64,000 nucleotides of DNA, from the NCBI GenBank assembly GCA_043783155.1, contig JAYVZS010000065.1:1-64000 (forward strand), in the 5' to 3' direction. How positions within the stretch are numbered: the stretch's first letter is position 1; each line of letters starts with the position of its first letter. The DNA is from JAPLDA01 sp043783155. Lineage in GTDB: Bacteria; Bacteroidota; Bacteroidia; AKYH767-A; 2013-40CM-41-45. The translations under genes and the position numbers were made by a program. Below, piece after piece: positions 19,000 through 27,212 of this stretch. Below the pieces are notes generated by a model. That model saw nothing but the letters and a program-made list of their open reading frames with translations. It searched no databases and had not been told where the DNA came from.

Positions 19000-19923
19000 A
19001 TGAAAAGGCTCTTTACACTCTTAGTTATCGCTTTCACTTTAAAAGCGACACATACACAGGCTCAAACAGTTTTTAACAGCGGATTCGAGTATCTCAACTA
19101 CGATGGATCCATCAGCAACTGGGGAAACGTTTACATACTTAATGCCGGTGATTCTATTGTTTGGGACAACCAGTCTTATGCTTCTACAAACGATGCTTAT
19201 AGCGGAACAAAGGCAATGGAACTTAGCAATGCATGGAACTTTACATCGAATACCGGCATTGCAGGACTGGCGGCGGTTGATGACGATACTGTTTTCAGTT
19301 CATGGTCATCGCTTAATTTAGTGAGTACGAATAGTACGACATTCACTCCCTTCACACCTGCCAACTTCGGTTTTTATTTTAAATATTTTCCGGTGAATAA
19401 CGATTCAGCTTGTGGACGCATTACCTTATGGGACAGTCTCGGCAATCAATTGGGAGAAGGGCTGGCAGTGATTACAGGAACCTATAACAGTTACACGCAG
19501 ATCGTAGCCCCGATTGTTTACACCGCGCCCGGCGATGTTGCATTTTACAGCATGAGCTTCACCACGTTTTTTTCTCTTGCCCCGGGTTCTCATCAGCCAT
19601 CTTTTGGAACTCGTTTATTCGTTGACAACATTACATTTAACAACACAATCAGTGGTGGTATTGCTGGTATTAAGACGATCCTCAACAATGAACAAATTGA
19701 AGTTTATCCGAATCCTGCCCTCAATCAAATCAGTATTAAAACGGAGATAGAAACGGAGATGCAGTTTTATGTATACAATGTATTCGGGCAGGTTTTGTTA
19801 CAGGGTTTGATTGACCCGGCACAACCAACCATCTCATTGGAAAAAATAGCCAGCGGATTTTATACAATTGAGGTGAGATCGGAGCATAAAATTGGGCGAC
19901 ACAGTTTTGTTGTTAGCAGGTAA
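19000..19923 (+). CDS. Secreted T9SS type A cargo protein
   Basis: 307 residues. The signal peptide MKRLFTLLVIAFTLKA ends near TQAQ. The mature part is a beta-sandwich starting VFNSGFEYLNYDGSISNW, a pattern common in Bacteroidota proteins with a CBM-like domain, with VDNITF closing the fold. The final 80 residues form a T9SS type A sorting domain (VYPNPALNQISIKT, VFGQVL, SGFYTIEVR). It is similar in layout to the gene just upstream, so the two are probably paralogous surface proteins. No enzyme motif is seen. Confidence 0.85.
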   Translation: MKRLFTLLVIAFTLKATHTQAQTVFNSGFEYLNYDGSISNWGNVYILNAGDSIVWDNQSYASTNDAYSGTKAMELSNAWNFTSNTGIAGLAAVDDDTVFSSWSSLNLVSTNSTTFTPFTPANFGFYFKYFPVNNDSACGRITLWDSLGNQLGEGLAVITGTYNSYTQIVAPIVYTAPGDVAFYSMSFTTFFSLAPGSHQPSFGTRLFVDNITFNNTISGGIAGIKTILNNEQIEVYPNPALNQISIKTEIETEMQFYVYNVFGQVLLQGLIDPAQPTISLEKIASGFYTIEVRSEHKIGRHSFVVSR

Positions 19924-19998
19924 TCCAAAACTGCACCTCTGCGTGAAACATTTTACCAAATGCGAGTTGGATGAGTATTGTTGTGGTTACTCCTGAAT

Positions 19999-20610
19999 TT
20001 ATTCTGTTACAACGATCAATGCATAAATTGCTCCCGGTAACCAAAAGAGTAAAGTCAGCAACAGGCAAATCCAGAATTTATCCACGATACCAAATTTTAA
20101 TGCGACACCAATCGGCGGAATCAGAATACAGAAAAGAATAATGACCCAAAAAGGCGCGCTGCTTGAATTGCGGTTGGCTTCATCCGATGTTTCATCCGCG
20201 GAAGTTGAATAAGGGACGAATGTATATTCTTCTGTTATCTTTTCGGGTTTTACATAATTTGAATTCGTACCCGCATAATAATTTATAGCAGCAGGAACAT
20301 TTTGTTTTTTCTTTTTTTCGGAAACAGGAGCAGGTACCGGAATCTCGTTTGACGTGGTGAATACGTTATTTTCCTGGCGGGAACTTTTAACATCTTTATG
20401 AATTGTTCCCGCTGCCGTTTTAACCGGAGGAAGAGAAGATAATTTCTCCCTCACCTTCGGTTGAACAGGTTTGCTGGAACCAAGATCAACAAAATAGCCG
20501 CTGCGGTAATGTCGTTTCGTAATAGAGATGTCAGCTAACCGCGCACAGGATGAAAACATCAGGCATCCCGCAACTAATAAAATCGAATAATAAGTAGTTT
20601 TTATTTTCAT
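19999..20610 (-). CDS. Lipoprotein with C-terminal Pmp3/YqaE-like membrane domain
   Basis: 203 residues. The N-terminus MKIKTTYYSILLVAGCLMFS with SSCARL is a lipoprotein signal. The middle (about 30-150) is hydrophilic, rich in Lys, Pro and Ser, and probably disordered. The last 50 residues contain two transmembrane helices with the Pmp3/YqaE pattern: ILIPPIGVALKFGI, then FWICLLLTLLFWLPGAIYAL. Stand-alone Pmp3 proteins are about 50 residues and respond to membrane stress in yeast and plants. A lipoprotein signal on the same chain is unusual, since the lipid anchor and the helices place the linker outside the cytoplasmic membrane. Confidence 0.8.
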   Translation of the reverse strand: MKIKTTYYSILLVAGCLMFSSCARLADISITKRHYRSGYFVDLGSSKPVQPKVREKLSSLPPVKTAAGTIHKDVKSSRQENNVFTTSNEIPVPAPVSEKKKKQNVPAAINYYAGTNSNYVKPEKITEEYTFVPYSTSADETSDEANRNSSSAPFWVIILFCILIPPIGVALKFGIVDKFWICLLLTLLFWLPGAIYALIVVTE

Positions 20611-20684
20611 GTTAGATTTTTTTTGTTAGAAACGGTATATAATATAGTTGAAAAAATTAGTGTAGCGCCTGGTTCTTAGTGAAC

Positions 20685-20748
20685 CTTAGTGTTCTTAGTG
20701 TCTCAGTGGTTATTCTTTCTTTACCACTGAGACACTAAGAACTCTAAG
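20685..20748. repeat. Near-perfect 26-bp palindrome (TTAGTGTCTCAGTGGT type)
   Basis: The left arm (20685-20710) and right arm (20723-20748) match at 25 of 26 positions around a 12-base T-rich loop. The core TTAGTGTCTCAGTGGT is of the kind repeated between genes in many Bacteroidota; a related copy lies at 44136-44219. It follows the porin-like gene and could act as a bidirectional transcription stop. Confidence 0.8.
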
Positions 20749-20879
20749 AGAGTCTCTGATTCTGAATGTAAAATATTTTAATAAAACACCGAATATTTTT
20801 TAGTCATTTAAAGAGTGAGCATTTTAATTTCAGATAATCTTGTATACAGGAGTTAAAATTTATCGCAGACAAAACCGTT

Positions 20880-21470
20880 TCAAAACTCAATTCCCAATCC
20901 TAAAATAAACTGATCAGGTGTTTGGAAGGTAGCAGTTGAAGAGGTCGATCCGTTGTTTTTAATTCCTTGGTAACTCGCTGTCAGGTTCAGTATTCCCAAT
21001 TTGGCATTCGCTCCGATGCGATAACCCAACCCACCTTTGGTAAGTTCAATTTGATTACCGTTAAAATCCTTCGTTTCAAAAAGTAGATAATTGTAAACAG
21101 GACCTCCTTCCACACTAAGCGCAGGAAAGAGATTGAATCCAAACAAAACAGGAATCAATAATTTCCCGGCATGAAAAGTTACATCTTGATCTACTTCGTT
21201 GGCGCGATATGAAAGGGTTCCTCCCTGGTAATCCAGCAATAATTTTGGTTTCACGTAAAGAGGGCCGATAGGTAAACGCATAAATATGCCTGCTTCATAA
21301 CCGAAGATTCCGCTTCCATTTATAGCATTTGTAAATTCATTCCTGATGTCTGTAATTTTTACAGAGGAGGTTGTAACGGCAACCTCAAAACCTCCTGAAG
21401 CCTGTGCTGTTAAATGTGAGGAGATGAATAAGCACACAGCGACAATCGAAATCCTGATGGATGTTTTCAT
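20880..21470 (-). CDS. Outer-membrane beta-barrel protein (porin family)
   Basis: 196 residues with signal peptide MKTSIRISIVAVCLFIS ending near LTAQA. The mature part is a run of alternating hydrophobic and polar beta-strands (YEAGIFMRLPIGPLYVKPKL, GYRIGANAKLGILNLTASYQ) closing with the terminal aromatic strand QFILGLGIEF, which is typical of OmpA-like eight-strand barrels. It fits the outer-membrane beta-barrel family common in Bacteroidota. The function is structural or unknown. It is transcribed alone; a palindromic repeat follows it. Confidence 0.85.
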   Translation of the reverse strand: MKTSIRISIVAVCLFISSHLTAQASGGFEVAVTTSSVKITDIRNEFTNAINGSGIFGYEAGIFMRLPIGPLYVKPKLLLDYQGGTLSYRANEVDQDVTFHAGKLLIPVLFGFNLFPALSVEGGPVYNYLLFETKDFNGNQIELTKGGLGYRIGANAKLGILNLTASYQGIKNNGSTSSTATFQTPDQFILGLGIEF

Positions 21471-21863
21471 GATAATTTATTTTTATCCATATTACTTCTA
21501 AAATGATTCCAATTGAAAATCATGCTTAAACGAACAAATTACAATTGATGAGTGTAAAAAATTCCCCATTTTGTTGATTTTTTTTTCGCAATGCTTTTAA
21601 TTTCAGTGGAACGATAATTTAAGTGCAAAGGTGGTGGTTGGTGAGGATAGATATGTTATAAAATTAAAGTTATAAGTTACATGATTTACTGTTTTTTCAT
21701 AACAGGTGCAGTTCAGGAAATGTGTGAATCATGTAATCTATTTAGGAAATTGTATAACATTTTTCATTCTAAAGACATTCACTTTTACAGTAAAAATAAG
21801 TTGTGATGCACGATGCGTCACATAATTATCTGAAGGAATAGATGTGTCTCAAAATACCAATAG
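21471..21863. other. Divergent intergenic region with a spaced inverted repeat
   Basis: This 393-base AT-rich gap separates two divergent outer-membrane-type genes. TTACATGATT at 21677-21686 is repeated inverted as AATCATGTAA at 21727-21736, a perfect 10-bp match 40 bases apart. It could be a pair of operator half-sites or a weak stem-loop. No ORF or RNA gene was recognised. Confidence 0.35.
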
Positions 21864-22490
21864 ATGAAAAAAGTTTTTGTGCTTCTGTTTTTATATCTTT
21901 TAATAACGTCCATTGTATCTGCACAGGTGGGAGAAAAGAGTCCGATCGTCCGGTTCCTTGCAAAAAGAGGTTATACATTTCCAGTGTTAGCCGATAAAAA
22001 AATTAGTTTGGATACTCTGAAAAAATGGCCTGACACGCTTTACTACAATACGGTTTATAAAGCCAAACTATTAGGATCTCCCACCATTCCGATTTCATTC
22101 AGCCGAATTGAATACATCAATGGCAGTTACGAGGTAAGCCCGACAATCAGCATTGGCTATGGTTATACTTGGTTTACCGGAGATTTTATTTTCAATGAGA
22201 ATGATAAAATCACTGTTGATCCTTCGTTTTTCTTTGGAGTAATATCAGATGTGGCCCTCCAAAATAATTTCAGTTTTAAAAAATTGACGGGATTTTTTAC
22301 AGGAGGATTTATCGGTTTTGGAAATTTCTCTTTGTTCGCGGGATATGATTTTATCAGCAGTTCCGCTGCTATTGGCCTGGGTGGAAGAATTGATTTATAT
22401 ACGGTTTCTCAAACGGCCCTTCATCCAATTGGAAAGGTGTATGAGGAAAGAAGGCATAAGAAAATTGCTACTCCAATTGAGAATGAATAA
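21864..22490 (+). CDS. Probable outer-membrane protein, 208 aa
   Basis: A signal peptide (MKKVFVLLFLYLLITSIVSA) is followed by about 185 residues in which aromatic, glycine-rich beta-strands dominate (ISIGYGYTWFTGDFIF, FTGGFIGFGNFSLFAGYDF, AAIGLGGRIDLY). This suggests a small beta-barrel or barrel-associated protein. The basic C-terminus (EERRHKKIATPIENE) follows the last strand and is atypical for a classical barrel end. I recognise no named family. Confidence 0.7.
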   Translation: MKKVFVLLFLYLLITSIVSAQVGEKSPIVRFLAKRGYTFPVLADKKISLDTLKKWPDTLYYNTVYKAKLLGSPTIPISFSRIEYINGSYEVSPTISIGYGYTWFTGDFIFNENDKITVDPSFFFGVISDVALQNNFSFKKLTGFFTGGFIGFGNFSLFAGYDFISSSAAIGLGGRIDLYTVSQTALHPIGKVYEERRHKKIATPIENE

Positions 22491-22589
22491 AATGGGAATT
22501 GTTGAGGGCTGAATCCAACGTGTTATCTGCGTAAAATTAGTTGGATGAAGAGATAGGTTTCTGATAAAACAAGTTAAAATAAAACGGAT

Positions 22590-22670
22590 ATGACAATGGC
22601 ATGGTGGGGTGGTTTAGCAATTGCAGTTTTGATAGTTGGCTTGCTATACAAGTTGCGTAAGACGAAATAA
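22590..22670 (+). CDS. Candidate 26-residue single-helix membrane protein
   Basis: An ORF with product MTMAWWGGLAIAVLIVGLLY and basic tail KLRKTK. The hydrophobic helix plus a positively charged end is the classical layout of a small inner-membrane protein with the C-terminus inside. It lies alone in the 342-base gap before the M1 peptidase gene; no clear ribosome binding site is seen. Confidence 0.4.
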   Translation: MTMAWWGGLAIAVLIVGLLYKLRKTK

Positions 22671-22832
22671 AAGTTGGTTGATATTGGTAATTGAAATTCC
22701 GGTACTGTCAGGTGTTTCATCCGATAGAGCTCAATTATAATGACGCGTAATTCAACGGGCGACTGCATCGCTTCGTCACCCTCAATCTAACATCCAATTT
22801 TCAGCTCCCATTTTAATTTCTACTTTTAACGG

Positions 22833-24704
22833 ATGAAATTTATTACCGTTATTCTCTTCTGCCTCGTTGTATTCAACTCATGCAACCAGGATCCATCACA
22901 CCATCAGCAATCAAACGAACAAACCATGCACGTAACCGATCCACATTCTTTCGCGAAACCAGATGAAGTTGTTGTAAAACATCTTGCACTTGACATCACC
23001 GTCGACTTCGATAAAAAAATTGTTTCAGGTAAAGCCACCTGCGAAATTCAAAACAAACAGAAAGCCGGGCAGGTTATTTTTGATACGCGCGGTCTTACCA
23101 TCGAAAAAGTAATGCTCGACGACAAGGAAACTACAACGTTTAAGTTGGGAGAGGAAGTAAAATTCATTGGACAATCCTTAACTGTAAACTGTAAACCGGA
23201 AACAAAAAGTATCTCCATCTATTATTCAACAAGTCGGGATGCTGCTGCTTTACAATGGCTGACGAAAGAACAGACAGCGGGAAAAAAGTTCCCGTTCTTT
23301 TTCACGCAATCGGAAGCAATACTGGCGCGCACATGGGTTCCGATCCAGGATAGTCCCGGAATTCGTTTCACTTATTCCGCGACCGTTCATGTTCCGAAAG
23401 GGTTGATGGCTGCGATGAGTGCGGGAAATCCGCAGGAAAAAAATGCTGCTGGAGTGTATCACTTCGACATGCCGCAACCGATTCCTGCTTACTTACTTGC
23501 GCTCGCTGTTGGTGATTTTGTTTTCAAATCAATCGGTAAACGAAGCGGGGTGTATGCTGAACCTGTTACCATTGATAAGTCAGTCTATGAATTCGCGGAT
23601 CTTGAAAAAATGATTGACACTGCGGAAAAATTATACGGACCGTATGAATGGGGACGTTATGATCTCATTGTTCTTCCGCCAAGTTTTCCTTTTGGTGGAA
23701 TGGAAAATCCACGACTTACTTTTTGCACACCGACTATTCTCGCCGGCGATCGCTCGCTCGTAAGTTTAGTTGCGCATGAACTTGCTCACTCCTGGAGCGG
23801 TAACTTGGTGACGAATGCGACATGGAACGACTTCTGGATGAATGAGGGCTTCACTGTTTATTTTGAAAACCGGATCATGGAAGCACTCTATGGAAAATCG
23901 TTTGCCGACATGCAGGCATTGTTAGGATTGGAGGATCTGAAAGAAACAATGGGTGAACTGGGTGATACCAGCGAAGACACGCACCTCAAATTAAATCTTG
24001 CTGGTCGGGATCCTGATGACGGAATGAACGATGTGGCATACGAGAAAGGACATTTTCTTTTGTTGCTGATTGAACAAACTGTTGGAAGAGTTAGGTTCGA
24101 TGCCTTCTTGAAAAATTATTTCCAGAAACATAAATTTCAAACCATCACCACCGAACAGTTTTTAGCGGAATACAAAAGTGAGTTGGTGAAAGACGACAGT
24201 GCAGAAGCAAAAAAGATTGACATTGAAAAATGGATTTACGAGCCGGGCATTCCTGAAAATTGTCCGAAGATAGTTTCAGAACGTTTCAATGCAGTTGATT
24301 CAATAGTGGAAGAGTGGAAGAAAGGGACTGCCGTGAAAAATCTGAACACGAAAAATTTTGAAAGCAATGAATGGCAGCGGTTCATCAGAAAATTACCGGA
24401 GAACATGACGTCTTCAAAAATGAAAGAGCTTGATGACGCGTATCATTTTACCATTTCCGGTAATTCAGAAATCCTCGGAGTGTGGCTGGAACACGTCATC
24501 AACAGCAAGTACGAGGCCGGTTATCCTGCATTGGAAATTTTTTTAGAAAACGTTGGTAGAAGAAAATTCTGCAAACCGCTCTACGCAGATCTTGCAAAAA
24601 CACCTGACGGACTCATACTTGCAAAAAAAATCTACACCAAAGCCCGGATGAATTATCACAGTATTACTCAAGGTACCATTGATGAGATATTGGGGTGGAA
24701 ATAA
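22833..24704 (+). CDS. M1 family aminopeptidase lipoprotein (leukotriene A4 hydrolase-like)
   Basis: 623 residues, close to the length of LTA4-hydrolase-type M1 enzymes. The N-terminus MKFITVILFCLVVFNSC is a lipoprotein signal, so it is anchored in the envelope. The aminopeptidase exopeptidase motif GGMENP is followed by the zinc site HELAHSWSGN and, 18 residues on, the third ligand glutamate in NEGFTVYFE. The C-terminal part (about 460-623) matches the helical LTA4H-type C-terminal domain (the RFIRKLP region). It probably trims peptides in the periplasm. It stands alone on this strand; a MITE-like element follows it. Confidence 0.92.
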   Translation: MKFITVILFCLVVFNSCNQDPSHHQQSNEQTMHVTDPHSFAKPDEVVVKHLALDITVDFDKKIVSGKATCEIQNKQKAGQVIFDTRGLTIEKVMLDDKETTTFKLGEEVKFIGQSLTVNCKPETKSISIYYSTSRDAAALQWLTKEQTAGKKFPFFFTQSEAILARTWVPIQDSPGIRFTYSATVHVPKGLMAAMSAGNPQEKNAAGVYHFDMPQPIPAYLLALAVGDFVFKSIGKRSGVYAEPVTIDKSVYEFADLEKMIDTAEKLYGPYEWGRYDLIVLPPSFPFGGMENPRLTFCTPTILAGDRSLVSLVAHELAHSWSGNLVTNATWNDFWMNEGFTVYFENRIMEALYGKSFADMQALLGLEDLKETMGELGDTSEDTHLKLNLAGRDPDDGMNDVAYEKGHFLLLLIEQTVGRVRFDAFLKNYFQKHKFQTITTEQFLAEYKSELVKDDSAEAKKIDIEKWIYEPGIPENCPKIVSERFNAVDSIVEEWKKGTAVKNLNTKNFESNEWQRFIRKLPENMTSSKMKELDDAYHFTISGNSEILGVWLEHVINSKYEAGYPALEIFLENVGRRKFCKPLYADLAKTPDGLILAKKIYTKARMNYHSITQGTIDEILGWK

Positions 24705-24795
24705 GTCAGTAAAATTTTTTATCTGATCCCTCGTCTTCTGGACTCTTTATCCAACCATTCAGTCATTTTACCTTTATAATTTTTTAAATACTATT

Positions 24796-24958
24796 TCACT
24801 ACTGTCCGACAAAAAAGATACTCACCTCTTGAAACATCTATCGATAGCAGGGATTAGCCCCTCTCCCTCAGAGAGGGGTTGGGATGAGGTCAATAAGGCA
24901 GAAACCAATGGTGACGGCATATTCAAAGCGACAAAAAATATTCCCCGGACAATAGTGA
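24796..24958. mobile_element. MITE-like element, copy 1 (~160 bp)
   Basis: The element begins TCACTACTGTCCGAC, and the reverse complement of its right end is TCACTATTGTCCGGG, giving a terminal inverted repeat of about 14 bases with one mismatch. A near-identical copy lies at 28496-28655. The centre holds the palindromic CCTCTCCCTCAGAGAGGGG unit that also occurs inside dnaG. It carries no gene. The rest of the 24705-25172 gap contains a CTTTGCGTCCTTTGTGGT-type dispersed repeat near 25100 and no ORF. Confidence 0.75.
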
Positions 24959-25172
24959 TAAATTTTAATGTCATACTATTAAAACACGGGATCAGAAGAA
25001 TAGTACGCTAACCGTTTTGAGAGCTCTTAAAAAAACTTTACAATAAAGATTCTCTCCATGAACCAAAGCGTCAATCGCTTTGAGAACTTTGTAGTTTCTT
25101 CTTTGCGTCCTTTGTGGTAAAGACCTTAATTGTACTTCACGAAAAACCTCAGCCTTCGAAGCAAACTAAGCA

Positions 25173-27212
25173 CTATTTCAAAACATCTATACCAAGCACC
25201 TTCGAAATTTTCATTTTCACTTCTTCGAGTTCTTTGTGGTGTTCCATCAGGTGAATATATTCTTCGCCGCTTGAATGCGCTTCTTTAATTTTTTTTTGAT
25301 TCTCCGTCAGCATCCTGATTACCTGTTTGTTCTTGAGATGATAGACTGATTTCTCAACACTGTCTTTTAGGTTTTTTTCTTCCAGTGGAACAAAAATCTG
25401 GTGCATCGCTTCCCAGTTTTCACTGAGCAAATAAATCGGGCTTAATAATTCAACAGCAAGACTGCTGATCTCTGGGTTTTCATTCGTCAGAAAAATATCA
25501 GGATTAAATTCTCCGGAATCTTTTACAACACTTGCAATGTCAGTGAACATTCTCGCACAAACTGCATTTTCAATTCCGATGTTGTCGCGCTCTATTTCAT
25601 CCACGATAAACCGGCACACTTTTACCGAAGTGGTAATGGTTTCTTTTTTTCCTGCATGATCAACGATACCCGTCTCTTCATAAAAATGCAATTCATGGTT
25701 GCCGAAGTTTAACAACAGCCGCATAATTTCACGCTCCTGGGATTCTGTTCCACCGTCGTGCAACGGCTGCTCAACCTTCAATACATCGGGAAGCAATTCA
25801 TCAATGTCGTCGCGCGGCATTTCCTTTTTCAGCTGCGCCCGACGAATTTTATTCAACTCCGTCAGTAACACCTGTTCGTCAATGTCCATCAGTGAACTGC
25901 AATGCTTCACATACGTAGCACGGATAATCTGGTCAGGAATTTTCGCGATGGTTTCAACAACTTCACGGATCAATCCGGCTTTACGCACAGGATCATTCTT
26001 AACTTCATTCAGCAACAAACCTGTTTTGAAAACCACAAAATCCTTCGCGTTGTTCGCGATGAAATCGAGCACTTCACTGCTGCTGTGTTTCCGTGAATAT
26101 GAATCGGGATCGTCGCCGTCGGGAAAGAGAACCACTTTTACATTCAATCCTTCTTCGAGTACCAAATCAATTCCACGCAACGACGCTTTGATTCCCGCGG
26201 GATCACCGTCATATAAAATGGTAATGTTCTTCGTGTAGCGGCCGATCAACCGGATTTGTTCAACGGTAAGCGCCGTGCCGGAAGAGGCGGCAACATTTTC
26301 AATGCCCGACTGGTGAAGCGATATCACATCCGTATATCCTTCTACCAAATAACAATTGTCATGTTTAATGATGGCATTCTTCGCGAAGAAAATTCCGTAC
26401 AACACATTGCTCTTGTGATATACTTCCGACTCGGGCGAATTGATGTACTTCGCTGCCTTGTCATCTTTCTTTAGAATCCGTCCGCCGAAAGCAATCACTC
26501 TTCCACTCAGGTTTTGAATCGGAAACATGACGCGGCCCCGGAAGCGATCAAGATACCTCACCCCAACCCTCTCTCCCGCTTTCATCGGGATAGACTCCGG
26601 AGAGAGGGTGCTGTCTCCGGAGGTAGATGAAGTTTGTTCTGTTTTCTCAATTGCCAATCCCGTTTTCACGAGAAACTCCTTTTGAAAACCATTTGCTAAA
26701 GCGGCCTTTACAAAAGCCTCCCATTCACCGAGAGAATAACCGAGTTGAAATTTCTGAATGATCTCGTTATTGAATCCACGTTCTTTAAAATAAGACAGTC
26801 CAATCGCTTTGCCTTCTTCACTTTCTAAAAGTTGTTCTGAAAAATATTTTTGCGCAAAGGCATTCAACACGAGCATACTCTCTTTCTCATCGCGCAGCAT
26901 CGTTTGTTCGGGCGATACCTTCTCCTCCTCTATCTCGATATTATATTTTTTCGCGATGTAACGCAAAGCTTCAGGGTAGGTAACGTGCTCGTGCTCCATG
27001 ATAAAATTCACGGCCGTTCCTCCTTTGCCGCATCCGAAACATTTAAAAATATTTCGTGCCGGATTTACATTGAACGATGGCGTTTTCTCATTGTGAAAAG
27101 GACACAAGCCAAGCAAATTCACTCCGCGCTTTTTAAGCGACACAAAATCACCCACCACTTCTTCGATGCGTGCCGTTTCAAATATTTTATCAATTGTACT
27201 CTTGTTAATCAT
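25173..27212 (-). CDS. dnaG: DNA primase
   Basis: 679 residues, synthesising RNA primers at the replication fork. The N-terminal CHC2 zinc-binding domain shows CPFHNEKTPSF and FKCFGCGKGG. The catalytic core contains DRFRGRVMFPI, and the TOPRIM site has the glutamate in LVEGYTDV and the acidic DGDPAG and DGDDPD motifs. The C-terminal region would contact the helicase DnaB. Its ATG overlaps the stop of the upstream hydrolase (ATGA), so translation is probably coupled. Residues of about 200-222 (STLSPESIPMKAGERVGVRY) are encoded by a dispersed palindromic repeat and sit just before the DRFRGRV core, an extra linker absent from typical primases as I remember them. Confidence 0.95.
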   Translation of the reverse strand: MINKSTIDKIFETARIEEVVGDFVSLKKRGVNLLGLCPFHNEKTPSFNVNPARNIFKCFGCGKGGTAVNFIMEHEHVTYPEALRYIAKKYNIEIEEEKVSPEQTMLRDEKESMLVLNAFAQKYFSEQLLESEEGKAIGLSYFKERGFNNEIIQKFQLGYSLGEWEAFVKAALANGFQKEFLVKTGLAIEKTEQTSSTSGDSTLSPESIPMKAGERVGVRYLDRFRGRVMFPIQNLSGRVIAFGGRILKKDDKAAKYINSPESEVYHKSNVLYGIFFAKNAIIKHDNCYLVEGYTDVISLHQSGIENVAASSGTALTVEQIRLIGRYTKNITILYDGDPAGIKASLRGIDLVLEEGLNVKVVLFPDGDDPDSYSRKHSSSEVLDFIANNAKDFVVFKTGLLLNEVKNDPVRKAGLIREVVETIAKIPDQIIRATYVKHCSSLMDIDEQVLLTELNKIRRAQLKKEMPRDDIDELLPDVLKVEQPLHDGGTESQEREIMRLLLNFGNHELHFYEETGIVDHAGKKETITTSVKVCRFIVDEIERDNIGIENAVCARMFTDIASVVKDSGEFNPDIFLTNENPEISSLAVELLSPIYLLSENWEAMHQIFVPLEEKNLKDSVEKSVYHLKNKQVIRMLTENQKKIKEAHSSGEEYIHLMEHHKELEEVKMKISKVLGIDVLK
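26555..26610. repeat. Palindromic dispersed repeat inserted in frame within dnaG
   Basis: ACCCTCTCTCC (26566-26576) and GGAGAGAGGGT (26599-26609) are a perfect 11-bp inverted repeat. The adjoining 19 bases, 26555-26573 read on the minus strand, are identical to 28569-28587 in the MITE-like element (GAGAGGGTTGGGGTGAGGT). The repeat is translated as part of the primase. Confidence 0.85.

Noticed and set aside
24829..25011. ORF of 60 codons containing PSPSERGWDE
   Set aside because: It lies across the MITE-like element and its palindrome; repeat DNA rather than a gene.
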